A stretch of DNA of 64,000 bases from Epiperipatus broadwayi (lineage: Eukaryota > Onychophora > Udeonychophora > Euonychophora > Peripatidae), in contig JAQFVV010012396.1 in NCBI GenBank assembly GCA_028023455.1, positions 23,953,330 through 24,017,329 on the forward strand, written 5' to 3'. A program made the position numbers and the translations under genes. The notes beneath the pieces were generated by a model. It saw nothing but the letters and a program-made list of their open reading frames with translations, made no database searches and was not told the origin of the DNA. The number at the start of each line of letters is the position of its first letter. Position 1 is the stretch's first letter. Shown piece by piece: positions 23,396 to 35,570 of this stretch.

Positions 23396-24924
23396 ATAGA
23401 GTATAGGTTCATCATACATTTTCATTATTATTATAAATAATTCAATTGTTAAATTTACTTACCATTATCATATCAAATTGGATGATATTTCAATATACAA
23501 AGGCATCATATATATATATATTAAAATAAAAATACATTAATAATATTTAAAAAAAATTAAGATAGGACATTAGCGGTTAAACATTAGATAAACTCATAAA
23601 ATTTTCCTTCAATCCTTCTTTGCAACTTCTTTTAAACCAGACTATAAAAGTTTTATTTTATGATTATAATTATTGTTACCATTCTATTCTTTACATTAAA
23701 TGGAAAAAAATATGTATATGCAGAAATAAATCTTCATTGACATAACAGACATTGATATTTGATGTTCACATAGCATAAACCTTCCTTATCTGATATTTTA
23801 GATATTTAGATTCAAGACATTTTTCTTTCTGAAGCTTTATGGTGTTTTTTTTTTTTTAAAGTTTAAACATTCTATTTTATATGTTTGATCTCAAAATACA
23901 AGCGATATAATTTTTGTTTTGTTGTTCTTATTGTTGATGGTGTTAAATATCTAATTGTTTTTAAAAGATAATTTCAGATGTAATATATTTATATATGTAT
24001 TTGTGCTTGTTTATGTATAACATTTAAAGGTAAATTCAAAACGATATTAATTTTAATGATATATCTTTAAATACTGACGTGGTAATACGTCATGTTAGTT
24101 AAGAGAACTGATCAAGCAGTACTTCTTTCAAGTCCAAATTAGCTTTCTTTCTCCGTCTGGATACATAATTTAACATTTAAGTATACTTGAGTGAAAATAA
24201 GTGCGTAATTTAATATGGAAATATTGAGCTAGTGATGATTATTTGAAAATCAATAATAGATAATAAAAAAATGATATAATTATCCACCTATAAAGAATGT
24301 ATAAAAATAGCAAAAATTATAGCAAAGAAAATAAATATTACATAGAAACGCACATAGAAAGAAACGCTTATTATCAAAAATTCATAATTTCTTACTGATA
24401 ATATGAAAATTACACCATTAGTCAATCAAGCAATATAGGATAACTCCAAATATTTATGAAACATGTAATATACATATATAATAACAATAAAAATAAATGT
24501 AATAGTACATCAATATTATATATAATCTTTCAATCAGCAGAAGTACTTTGGTTAACTACTTAACCCTCTTAAACGGCCGTTAAATTTAAAAAAATATAAT
24601 GGAAGCCAACGCCATCAACTCAAATCCCAGGAATTCTGAATTTTAATGTTAACAGCTTGTATATTAATTAATTTTATTTATTTTATTTTTATTATATCTA
24701 AATATATTAGTTTACTATGTTAAATATTTAGATGTAATGTTTTTGAAATCAAATCTTTGCAAATGAATATTTTTAACATTTAGCAATAAATTTCTAATTG
24801 ATCAAATAAATCCATGCCTTCTAGTAAAATTATTGTAGTCAGTCCTTCTGATACATAAAGGAGTATAACATTAAAGTGGTATCATTTTAAAATTAATGCA
24901 TTGTCTTTTATTGAAGCTGGAGGA
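23396..24924. other. AT-rich non-coding stretch
   Basis: Contains short (TA)n tracts. No supported gene or RNA. Confidence 0.4.
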
Positions 24925-25040
24925 TTATTTAATTATATATATATATCAAAGCATCGGCCGGGAAGCGAGCGCGGGACAACTGCTTGTAAGGCAGCCATAC
25001 TATCCACTCGACCACCAATGCTTGACTTATTTAATTATAT
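24925..25040 (-). mobile_element. retroposed tRNA-like SINE, family 1, copy 2, with 14-bp target duplication
   Basis: TTATTTAATTATAT occurs at 24925-24938 and again at 25027-25040 and brackets an 88-bp minus-strand insert. The insert holds a 71-base tRNA-like unit (complement of 24951-25021): acceptor strands GCATTGG and CCGATGC pair over 7 bp, an anticodon-like hairpin CTGC/GCAG has loop CTTACAA (nominal anticodon UAC), and a T-arm-like hairpin follows with a poor B box (GCTCGCTTCC). D-arm pairing is weak. A short TA-rich tail follows. The target duplication shows LINE-style retroposition. It is better read as a minimal SINE or tRNA retropseudogene than as a functional valine tRNA gene. Confidence 0.7.
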
Positions 25041-28000
25041 TTAAAAATAAAAAGTTGCAAAGTGTTAATCTCAAAAACGTTATATATATATACGCATTTT
25101 CTTGATAACATAAGTGTCAGATACTAATATTTACTTTGTCACTCAAAATATATAGTGAAAAATATTCATATCCTATATAAATATGGAATATATAAAAAGA
25201 ATGTCATGCTACAAAAAAAAAATATAAAAACTATGTATAAATAAATGTTTCTTAATACTTATTTTTTTAAAAAGAAACTAATCCCTAATTATTGATTTAA
25301 TAACATTAGCTTAGTCTCAGCTAGAAAAACAGTATTTCTGAATAAAATTTAAATCTACTATCAAACAGTTGATCAATTTTAATAATGACACAATCATAAA
25401 ATAATGACTTAATATCTGATATTTCAATAATAATATTTGTCTAACTCATATTTAAACTAAAAATGAAATCACTTTTAGATTATTATCCTAAATTATATAT
25501 AGTAACCTGAAAAATGACCAAAGGATGCGGGGATAAAGAAATTTTACAATCACGCCTACCACATTGGTTGCCACAAACTGACTATGTAACGTATATGAAC
25601 TAGGATACTGCTTTGGCATAAATGCTGTAATCAGAGGTTACACAAACAGGCACCATAATAGCTATGGATTTTTGAAACACCAAAGTATGAGTCCCCTTAT
25701 ATACAACACAATAATTAACTATAATTACTAATATACAAAGTTTTTATATTAGATTCAATATTATCTTGGGTTTTATTATTATTTTCTTTAAAATATAAGT
25801 TATTATTTTAAAATCTCATCATAGGTTCCAAAATGACTTTATCTCAGGGTTCAAATTCAAAATGCAATTGAAACAAGAAAAATGTTAACAGTTACAAACT
25901 TAAAAATCTTAAAATGTGATATATGTTATTCAACTTACACATTAAACATTTTACATTCTCCTCTTCATTTTATCCTTAACATTAGTATTTTTTTTTAAAA
26001 AAAAAAAAACAGTAATGGAACTATACTATAATAAAGTATTCAATTTCTTAAATAATAGATGGCTAGAAATTGAAACATTTCTAAATATTTTAAAATTCTT
26101 CAAGTATAACTATATCATTTCTACTAATTATAAAACACATAAATATGAGATCTTCTGTTGCAACTTTAGATAAGCAATAGCATAAAATAATGCAGAAGAC
26201 AGTAAAGATATATTTTATGCTACCAACTACATTACAAGTGCATTTGAAATAAAGCAAATAATATAGTCATTATATTCTGATAATGCAGGTATATGATCAA
26301 TAAGCAAAACGAATGCATAATCTTGGAAATAAATAAATTCTAATATACAAGAAAAATAAGCAATTAGTAAAACAGATAAATGAATTCTATGTGAGCATTG
26401 AAATGTACTCTCATAAAATAATTAATAATGAAACTTTATTAAAGTAGATTTTATAAATGACAAATGTGATAAAGCAATAATGTCATAATGACAATAAAAC
26501 AAAAATATATTTAATTAATAGCAAAAATATTTATTTACAACATATAACAAAGTCTATACAATAGACTATTTATTTATAATAAAAACCTCAAATAAATTTT
26601 ATACATAATTGTATCTTTCCATAAAGCATTTCTAAAAATTTATAATTATAATTTATAATTATCATTACTCAAAAGGTGTCCCATCTATCTAATATGGTCT
26701 TTTTTAAACATTATATCCACAGAATAAACTAATCCATCTGTATGCCTATATCCATGCCACTAGTAAGATATTATATACTTTTTATGACCAAAATAAGATT
26801 GAAAAATAAGTGTGGAGATAATTTGTAAATTATAAAAAGTTAGTGACACATATTATGCAAAATAAATAATACAATTATATAACACTAATAATTCATATAT
26901 TGGAACAAGGAAATAAATACCCTCAACACTTATAATATATTTAAAGTTTAAAATTATAGTGAAGCTAATAATGAATTATAAGATAAACATGCCTTTAGAT
27001 ATTAGAAATATACTAAAATAGAATTTAATATTGAAATTCCATGGCAAATTATATAATGAAAACATGAACAGATAAAATATGAATGGGCATCTGGTAAATA
27101 TGTGCAGAGAGTGCCAATAAATAAACAAGCTGCACTTTCATTCATGGAAGACCTAAATGCATATAAAAACCAATATAATATCCACCTAAAATTGGCCAAA
27201 GAAATACTACAATTAGTATAAGGCATGGAGCTGATAATAACAATAAATGAATAAATAATGATACATCTCACATGTAACACAACACATTTATTCAGTCTAA
27301 TACTATGTATATGCTGACAAACTGTCAATGCATAATGATGAGAACATTCAATTTATAAGTTATTTAAAATTCTCACACTTCTCTGACATTCATAATACTT
27401 TCATTGATAAATACTTATATCAAATATATAAAAGGCTGTTATACCTTGGGTACAATCATTTATTTAGGCATCAACAATAATTCAGGGGTCTCTAAAATGG
27501 TAGTAAAAATTCACTCTGTAGAATAAATATTTTACCATATATGTCACCCAATTCTATTCTTTTGGGAACCACCATAAATAAATAATATTAATCATAATAA
27601 TATAAAAAATTATAACTACAAATAATTTTAAATAGACCAAAAATATATATGATAAATATTGTACCCTTCTTTAGCCTCTTCGTGTTTATACCCGCACAAT
27701 GTGGGCAATGATTTTCAAATTATAAACATCCAAGTTGAGGTTAAGATTAATGGAAATCTACACAAGCTACACATGCACTTTTTAGAACTTTGTTTGCAGC
27801 TCCCTCTCTACTTTCCAGAAAGAGGAATCTTATTTTACTATGATAAAAAATAAAAATTTTATGATAATTTTTGTGATCAAGTAGATTGAATTTTTTTTTG
27901 TCTTTCTCTCATTTTTTTGATAGTTACTGGAGAAGAGTTCTGTGTGAAAAATATAATGGCAAAAAGTTTTACTTTTTTCATTGTATTTTGAAAAAAACGT

Positions 28001-28326
28001 TATGGAGGCTTAATGGTAAGTATTTTTATTTTTCTATATTTTTTTAATTATTATTTTATATGTTTTTTAATTATTATTTTATTATATATTATTAATTATT
28101 GTTTTTTTTTTTAAATATATATTTGCTATAAAAAAACAAAAAAATGATAATTGAAATGAACATAAAACAAAAAAAAGATTGTACATATTTTTCTATAATG
28201 TGACTTGGATGGATGGAGTATTTGAATGAATTGATAGGTGACAAAAATAAAAATATTGTGAAAATATAATGACCTGATTTAGATTTTTCTATAATTTTTT
28301 GTCTGCATTTTAATAATAGTAACAAA
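25041..28326. other. AT-rich non-coding stretch
   Basis: More than 3 kb with no recognisable gene. Open frames such as 27002-27328 (minus) are hydrophobic and low in complexity, and I do not accept them as genes. Confidence 0.4.
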
Positions 28327-28357
28327 TAGGCAAATGCTAAAAGTAAAAATTTTGACA

Positions 28358-28437
<80 letters not shown>
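28327..28437 (+). repeat. (TA)n tracts following a duplicated 33-bp unit, copy 1
   Basis: A unit TAGGCAAATGCTAAAAGT plus about 15 more bases leads into (TA)n at 28359-28398 and again at 28412-28437. The same unit and its junction to (TA)n recur 320 bp downstream. Confidence 0.85.
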
Positions 28438-28440
<3 letters not shown>

Positions 28441-28631
28441 ACTACAACCATTAAATGTCTGTATTTTTAAATTATATAATAATAATTCAAACAAATATAT
28501 TTAACACAGTATTCAAAATTAAATAATCTATTCTTTACCAGAAGTACTTTCAATTGTTTCACTGACAATCTTTATCAACTCTTAATACAAACGTACAAAA
28601 AATAAAACTTGCATTACCCATCATTCAATAT

Positions 28632-28704
28632 ATATATATATATATATAGGCAAATGCTAAAAGTAAAAATTTTGACAGTATATATATATATATATATATA
28701 TATA
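28632..28704 (+). repeat. (TA)n tracts with duplicated 33-bp unit, copy 2
   Basis: The unit at 28647-28680 is the same as at 28327, here with (TA)n on both sides. This suggests a duplication by exchange between (TA)n tracts. Confidence 0.8.
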
Positions 28705-30146
28705 AACATACAAACAATTGTACCTCAAGCTTAACTCTATAATAAATTTAGTATTTCATTCACTTTTTATTTTATTTTATTATTTTATTTTGTATATATA
28801 GTGACTAGTTTAGTAGTACTTTTTAATACATTACAAACTGTATTGAAGTTCTTTATTATAATATTCAAAATATACTAATTATTGATTAATATTATCTACT
28901 TGTTATCAGAGATGCCATATTTGTTGCAAACCCCTGTATGGAAAAAGATTTTGCAGGGCTGCTGTGAAAAATGGAAAGGTACCAATGTCTTTATTTCTTC
29001 AAGTATTGAAATGATGAATGTTACATATTATTTTCTTGGAAATTTAATGAGGAATGCAGCTAGTTTATTAATAAAATTGTAGTTTTGTTAATATAACTAT
29101 GAAAACATAGGAATTATGAAATAGTATAAAAATAATTTTTTGAAATATTTTTTTTTATTACTTTGAGTATCAATAGCTATATTTTTTCAGCTTCATTACA
29201 TTATTTGATGTTTTTGTACACAAAATATATATTATGTGACTTTAGACTAATATAAAGTTAAGTTATTATAAAATTTGTGGCTTAGCATATTTTTTTAAAT
29301 TTTCAATATGACCACATTTAAAGTAAAAAGATTAGATTACAAATTAAAGTTTTTTGCCCTTTATAAGGAAAATTTTATTATTTTATTCAAATCCTTTTTG
29401 TTACCTTCTTAATATCAATCAGTAATATAAAGTCAATCATTAAGTTAGAGAAAGCACATAGTCAAAAATTTATAGCAAAAATTGTTTGAGAAAATATTTG
29501 CCATTAAATTTAACAAATTAAAAGATTATAATAGTTAACCTTTTAACTGCTAATGATATTATTGGATGTATGAGGTAAAAATCAAATCTTTTAATTGGTC
29601 AACTCACAAACTGAAGACAAAGCCTATTTTTAAAACATATTCACCTATAATATTAAATTCAACTCAGATACGTTTATAAAAAGTATATTACTAATTTTTC
29701 AGGTTATGAAGAGAACGAAAGTTCTTTCAAAAATAAATTGCTATTTATTTATTCTAAAATATTCAATTTCGGCAACATAAAAGCTATAATATAAACAAAA
29801 AGGTCGACTTTTACATTATAGAAAAGTAAATATTTCTTTTCAATATTTCTTTAATATTTTTACTAAAATCTTCAATATTTTTCGAAAATAATTTTGTTTT
29901 TTTAGTATATTTTTTAAAAAACTAGTTTAATTTCTGAAATTATATTTTTTTAATACTTAAAATTAAATTCGAAATGAAAATCTCAGCATTTTTCTTTATT
30001 TTCTTTGATCAGGCGGTTTCTTTGTTCTTTCCAGCCAATCAGAATGTATTTTTCGGATGATAGCATGCTAAGAACCAATCACAACTAATGTTCTTTCTTT
30101 GTTTAGGTTTAAATGCGTTTTTTTTTATTTTTTACTTGTAAAATAA
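28705..30146. other. non-coding stretch with two CCAAT-like motifs near its end
   Basis: Mostly AT-rich. Near 30033 and 30078 are CCAATCAGAA and CCAATCACAA motifs. They could be promoter elements or chance. No gene start follows before the LINE insertion at 30147. Confidence 0.3.
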
Positions 30147-31660
30147 AATGGTGTGGGACTAAGGCAAGGATGCCCTATGTCACCTATTTTGTTTGTGTTG
30201 TATTTGAGTGAAATGGAAAGAGCAATAGAAAGATTAGGAAGAGGGATAGAGATACCGTTAATAGGTAGTAAGGGAGTATATATTTTGTCAGGTCTTTTTT
30301 TTGCAGATGATATATTTTTGTGTGCAGAAAAAAGAGAAGATATGGAAGTTATGTTGAGGACATGTGCAAGGGTGGGTAAAGAGATGGGGATTAAATTTAG
30401 TGAAGAAAAATCAAATATAATGATGGTTAATACTGAGGAAAGAGAAAATGTAGAATTTTTTCTGGGAGATATTAAGTTAAGTGTGGTGAATAGATATAGT
30501 TATTTGGGAATTATTTTAAGTAATCAGAAAAATTATTTGGATGAATGGGAGAAAAAATTGATAAATGAAGCAAAGAAAAAAAAGGGATTGATAAAGAAAG
30601 TAACAGTATTTTCATATAATAAATATGATGTAGCTAGAATTATATGGAAAGGAGTTGCAGTAGCAGGGTTAACATATGGTAATGATGCATTATATGTTAG
30701 TAAAAAGATATTAGATTATTTAGAAAAAGCTCAAAGGGAAGTAGGAAGACATGCATTGGATGCAGAAGTATGGACAGCAAGGGAGGCAATTCAAGGAGAA
30801 ATGGGATGGTCAAGTTTTCATATGAGAGATGCAAAAAGTAAAATGAAAATGTTTGGTAGATTGCAGTTTATGGATAATAAAAGAATAGCTAAAATAGTAT
30901 TTAATTGGGTTATGAGTAAAGGGCAGGTAACAAGATGGGTGAGAAAGGTAATGTGCTATGCAAAAGATTTGGATAAAGAATTTATATCAGTATATTTGTA
31001 CAAAAGATGGGATGATTGTGTTAAGAGGATTATTGAGTGTTATAGTAATAAGGAATGGGATAAAAGAATAAATTTATTAATAAAGACTAGGGAGTTAGAG
31101 AGATGGAGAAATAGTATGGAGAGTAAAAAGAGTTTAAATATATATAGAAATAAACAGAATATTAGGTGTGAGTTAATTTATGATAATAGTAAGGAAAGTA
31201 GTTTATTGTTTAAGGCTCGAACGGGATCTTTAGCTACAAAAGAATATACATGTAAATGGAAAAATATGGGTGATTTATTTTGTAAATTATGTGAGGAAGG
31301 AATTGAAAATATTAGGCATTTGTTAATTGAATGTAAATGTTTGAAAACAGAAAGGGTACATATAATGAAGTTGTGGAAAAATAAATATGAAAAGAGTGAT
31401 TATACAGAAAGTGAATTATTGGTTTTTATGCTGGGTTTGGGAAAAGATAAGGGGGATTTAGATATAAAGGTTATAGAGTTGACAAAAATTATGTTGTGTT
31501 AATGGGATAGAGCAGATTATGGGTAAATTTAGAGTGGGGAATGTAAAAGAAAGTGGCTAACAGGTTTATCTGGGCATAATTGCTGAGATATTCTTGACTT
31601 CGTTTAAGGAGAAGCCATAATACATCACATCACATCACATCATATCAAACCTATTCAAAA
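30147..31660 (+). mobile_element. 5'-truncated LINE with 3' tail
   Basis: The insertion starts just upstream of RT motif B and runs through a stop at 31500-31502, a 3' UTR of about 120 bp with an AAGGAGAAGCC motif, and an (ACATC)n tail at about 31620-31650. Truncation at the 5' end and a simple-repeat tail are the expected products of target-primed reverse transcription. No target-site duplication was found by eye. Confidence 0.75.
30153..31502 (+). CDS. C-terminal reverse transcriptase of a LINE, open but 5'-truncated
   Basis: An uninterrupted frame of 449 codons, opening at 30147 and read here from a GTG at 30153; no native start is present because the 5' end is missing. It begins at RT motif B (GLRQGCPMSPILF), follows with motif C as FFADD (residues about 49-53) and a thumb region (YSYLGIIL near residue 116). 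Its C-terminal part contains CKLCEEGIENIRHLLIEC, a Cys-Cys-His-Cys zinc-knuckle-like motif found at the C-terminus of several LINE clades. Fingers, motif A and any endonuclease are absent, so it cannot work alone. The lack of any stop over 1.35 kb in such an AT-rich window argues for a recent insertion. Clade not determined. Confidence 0.8.
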   Translation: MGLRQGCPMSPILFVLYLSEMERAIERLGRGIEIPLIGSKGVYILSGLFFADDIFLCAEKREDMEVMLRTCARVGKEMGIKFSEEKSNIMMVNTEERENVEFFLGDIKLSVVNRYSYLGIILSNQKNYLDEWEKKLINEAKKKKGLIKKVTVFSYNKYDVARIIWKGVAVAGLTYGNDALYVSKKILDYLEKAQREVGRHALDAEVWTAREAIQGEMGWSSFHMRDAKSKMKMFGRLQFMDNKRIAKIVFNWVMSKGQVTRWVRKVMCYAKDLDKEFISVYLYKRWDDCVKRIIECYSNKEWDKRINLLIKTRELERWRNSMESKKSLNIYRNKQNIRCELIYDNSKESSLLFKARTGSLATKEYTCKWKNMGDLFCKLCEEGIENIRHLLIECKCLKTERVHIMKLWKNKYEKSDYTESELLVFMLGLGKDKGDLDIKVIELTKIMLC

Positions 31661-32319
31661 CCTATCAAACGAATTTTTTAGCATAAGAACTGGCAGAGTT
31701 AGAGTGACGTCAGATGTCGACGAGGAGCTTCGTAAGAGGCGGGAAAAGGGTTAATAGCTGATACTTAAATACTATGTGGTTCCTTTATAATAAGATTTCT
31801 AATTGTAATAAGAATTGGAAGAGAAATGAGCAGAAAGAGAATATTAATTAATAACTGTTCTTTATAAAGTTTCATATTATAATTTGATATTTAATAATAT
31901 TAAGTATGTCATAAACTTAAAATCACTTCTTTTTTTTAAATGTAAAGCAATTTAGAATGCTACTCTATTGAATAAATAGATTCACATGGAATGGATAATT
32001 ATGTTAATCCAATGTTAACTTATTCATCTTAGCATGAAAATATCTGAATAAAATCTTTTCTTCAAGATATTTAAAAAGTTTATTTTTATTGCTTTGTCAT
32101 TCATTATAATTTTATAATACAAGTTGAAATAATTGTCACTTTTTTTTAAATAAACTTCTATTTCGATGATAGTTCATCATTTTCCTATTTAATTTGGTGT
32201 AAATATAATAATTTCCTTAGCAATTAAAATTAGTAATAATAAATAATGAAAAGAGTAGATAAATTGCCGAAAATAATTATTACAGAAAAAGTTCAAATTA
32301 AACTAATGCTTTGTTATAA
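31661..32319. other. non-coding stretch with a small CpG-containing segment
   Basis: At 31690-31755 a less AT-rich segment contains TGACGTCA (31705-31712), the CRE consensus, and several CpGs. Nothing else is supported. Confidence 0.3.
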
Positions 32320-32916
32320 AAATAAAATAACATTTCTTCATGTGTACTCTGTTTATCCATTGACTTCTTTTGAAAATTACTAGGATTTTAGTATCTTTAT
32401 GGAATTTATTGTTTTATTAGCCAGCTGAGCATATATCTTAATATAGTAGTACTACAATCAAATAACTGTTTACCTTGTATTCAGTCATAAAAATGATAAA
32501 AATAAAATTTAACTCCTTTAAACATATTTTAAAAAATGTGAAATTATAAGTTAAACAAAACCAATCATTTAAAATATAGTTAAGTGAAGTGATTAAAGAA
32601 TAAGATTATTTTTATAATAGTGTCTGTGTTTCTTTTACACATACACACATCAAAATTTTTACTGGATGTCATGTAATGTGATATTGTTCAACAATCCAGT
32701 TTAAATAGAGAAATGGTATATTTAAATTACTAGCATAATTTTTAACTTTTAATTGATCTGATGAACTTTTAACTCAATCAAGACAATTTCAGCATGTGAC
32801 ATTTAGAGTGAAAATTAAAATACAAATGAATTTTATTAATTTAATTTAATAATTAAATAAATAATTTATTTAATCAATTTAATCTTATTTACTTTTATAT
32901 ATATATATATATATAT
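32320..32916. repeat. LTR-like repeat 1, first half
   Basis: Aligns with 37253-37690: shared blocks include GTACTACAAT, TTATTAAAGAATAAG-like sequence, CACATCAAAAT and TTTAATCAATTTAA. This half carries about 140 bp extra near 32665-32790. It ends in a (TA)n tract, where the alignment to the intact repeat breaks off and resumes at 35570. Confidence 0.6.
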
Positions 32917-34429
32917 TGAAACAGTAAGATTCGTATTCGAATCTTAAGTTTCACCTTTTTCTGTCGTCTCTCACTGACCGATCTATCCCACCCAAATTTA
33001 AACTTTTTGGTATCGAGTTGTGTGTGTGGCAATATTAAAAATGTATAAATATATGTAGAATTCAGCATGGACACACACTCATTTCAATCTCAAATTAAAG
33101 ACAATAAATAGGGATAAAATAATATAATTTAGATTTCTTTTAGTTATATAATTTTGTATAATTTTAATAATTTATTTTGGATTATAAAGTTCGTATTTAT
33201 TGCTTTGTTTAAATTTCGTTTAATAATAATTCTAAAAAAATCTGATGTAATATTTAATTAAAAGTTAAAATAATCTTATGTTCCCTTTTTGTCTTTGAAA
33301 TTTAAAAGCATCAGTCAGTGATAGATAATAGATTAATTAAAGAAAAATTCCCCAAAATGTAATTAGTAAATGTAAAATGTAAACAATAGAATGGCAGCTT
33401 TCTTTAATTAAAACCAACAAAATGCATTGATTATCCTCAGAGCAGATTAAGTAGAACCTAAAAATACCTTAACAAAAATGTGAGAGATCAAGATAAGAAA
33501 AGAGGCCATCTTAGACTTGCTGGAGACATTCACTTCAACTTTAGCTTTGCTCTCGATCACTGAGAGTCTCCAAAAATATAAAAATAATTTGTTCCTGCCA
33601 AGGTATGACCGAGTAAAGCACCTAGATTATTCTCCATCGGGAGATGGCCTATCGGATGCCACACTTTCCATTGCCCATCATTAATTCATCATGAAGATCT
33701 GCTGGCTGAAATAAATGAGAAAGCTGCTGCTGCTGTGAAAGTAAATAAAATATCTAAATACAAGAAAGAATTGCCACTCGTGAACTTTTTGCTGCTAAAC
33801 TAATGGAATCAGAAAACTTCTTATAAAACAGGTACCTGTCTGTGTTCAAACTCTAGAGTACTCTAATAACATGCTATAGCTATTCTTCATATTACTTGTC
33901 TAAATTGTAAAATGTAAAAACTACCATTTGTATAACTAAAATTGAATAATTAACTTAATGTGTAAATTTCTCTAATAATCTAGCTTACCTCATTCTATCT
34001 TTCTTGGGTGCATATTTCTCAAATCTACATTTTATCTATAGTTATTATTTAATTATTGCATGCTCATAATTGTCTCAATTTTCAAAGTTTAAATCTATGA
34101 TTGCTTGGAACAATGAATGCGTGTCAAATTTTCATTAATATTCGCTTTCATAACTAACTTCACTTTCATATAAATCGACACGCATTCAATGCATCACTTA
34201 TTGTAATGCAGGGGTCTACTACTTCACAAATGGCTGACGTATTAGTTATAATAATTCCCAATTTATATATGTTTTGTATTTATTAAATCATCATGAATAA
34301 TTCCAGAAAATTACATTTCTTTGAGAGTCACCAACGTTCTTTAGTAAATGTTGATAATGTAGGGCCGAACTAGAAATCTATTTAAATCTTATCATAATCA
34401 TTTATACTTATACATGTGTTACATTTTAA

Positions 34430-34680
34430 AGACGCGATGATCTATTCCGCCGTAAATATTCCAGATTTTTCAGGGTTGAAATTAACCCCAGTCATCCTAC
34501 ACAAGCAGCCAGCCGGCAAATTGCGACATGGACCGCTTGTCTCTGGTTATGCTTATGTGACACCTTACTTCATCAGGCCGAGGCAGAGACCAGCCCGACA
34601 GTCTTATAAACTCATTCGCAGCATTGTAGTTTCAATATAGTGCCATTCCATATCGCCTTTCTAAGGCGTACCACGTGTTC
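34430..34680. other. GC-richer segment of unknown nature
   Basis: About 250 bp with many CpG and GC-rich words in an otherwise very AT-rich window. A 74-codon plus-strand frame (34416-34640) crosses it but resembles no family I know. On the minus strand a GTCTCTG/CAGAGAC pair encloses a GGCCTGATGAAG motif; no GAA core strand follows at hammerhead spacing. It may be the core of a SINE or the regulatory part of the nested element. Confidence 0.3.
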
Positions 34681-34921
34681 CTTTACTTAGTCTTATTATT
34701 CTATATATCACTCTGCCTCTGCATTATCTTCATAATTCACTCTCAAATAAATGTTTGCCCTTGGTCATAAAATAAATATTTTAATTAAATAAATATATGT
34801 CCGCTGCTACTCTTAAATCTTACTTTAGACTCTTGCATTGCAAAGGTATAAATCCCTCCAGGCATGCATTAAAAATACTTACTCAAAAATTTTAGGTAGC
34901 TAGATTACGCCTTCAAATAAG

Positions 34922-35163
34922 TGAATTCCCTTTGTAAACATTACAGTATCGGAAATACCGCTACTGAGTCCTCAAGATAAAATAATGTCTAAACAAATAA
35001 ATGTATTCCTTTTGTAAACATTACAGTATCAGAAATAATGCTACTGAAGTCCTCAATATAAAATAATGTCTAAATAAATAAATGTATTCTTTAAAATATA
35101 ATCATGTCGCAAATCCTGCTACTGAAGCTTTGAATCCATAAAATATTATTAGTAAATGATTGT
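34922..35163 (+). repeat. three tandem units of about 80 bp
   Basis: Units begin near 34922, 35002 and 35083. The first two share TTTGTAAACATTACAGTATC and CTACTGA.GTCCTCAA blocks and are close copies; the third is diverged in its middle. Confidence 0.8.
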
Positions 35164-35529
35164 TTTATTAAAATGTATTAATAAATAATTTTAAATTATA
35201 CGTCTGCAGTTATGTTTCATTTATTCGATACCCATTCTATATAATATTTCCTCGATTATGTAAATATGAATGTTTAATTAATATTAGTTTGATTATTGGT
35301 TAACTCGAGAATAAAATCATGAATCTCTTACATATCCCTGACCACCGTGCCTTAGGAAATATTTACTAATGTCACATCAGATGCATTGTTTTGTGGATTG
35401 TATTGTGGAACCGATAAACTATGTTCGAACTCAGTAACACGGGTGGCTTCACTACCTCGATGGTGCTGCTGCTCTGTGTGGTGGTCGAATTCTGCACTAT
35501 GTTTACAAGTCACATGTTTTCTGACTGTT

Positions 35530-35532
<3 letters not shown>

Positions 35533-35570
<38 letters not shown>

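Larger units (their letters stand above)
32917..35532. mobile_element. 2.6-kb insertion nested in the LTR-like repeat
   Basis: The intact repeat at 37253-38350 runs through the point where this copy is split, so 32917-35532 is extra DNA. Its ends are TGAAACAGTAAGA (32917) and TCTGACTGTTACA (ending 35532), imperfect inverted repeats (11 of 13), with (TA)n on both sides. Inside are a hairpin at 32917-32953, GC-richer segments at 33480-33830 and 34430-34680, and an 80-bp tandem repeat. I found no transposase or retroviral motif. TG...CA ends suggest a non-autonomous LTR element, while inverted ends and TA flanks suggest a DNA element; the first and last hundreds of bases are not direct repeats. 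Confidence 0.5.

Noticed and set aside
24951-25021. Functional tRNA-Val(UAC) gene
   Set aside because: Acceptor and anticodon stems pair, but the D-arm is weak, the B box is poor, and a 14-bp target duplication shows a retroposed copy.
27002-27328. 108-codon minus-strand frame
   Set aside because: Hydrophobic, low-complexity translation typical of AT-rich DNA; no motif or homology recognised.
34551-34611. Hammerhead at a minus-strand CTGATGA
   Set aside because: No GAA core strand or stem II follows at workable spacing.
35390-35460. tRNA-like B box (GAGTTCGAACA) on the minus strand
   Set aside because: No A box at tRNA spacing and no cloverleaf.
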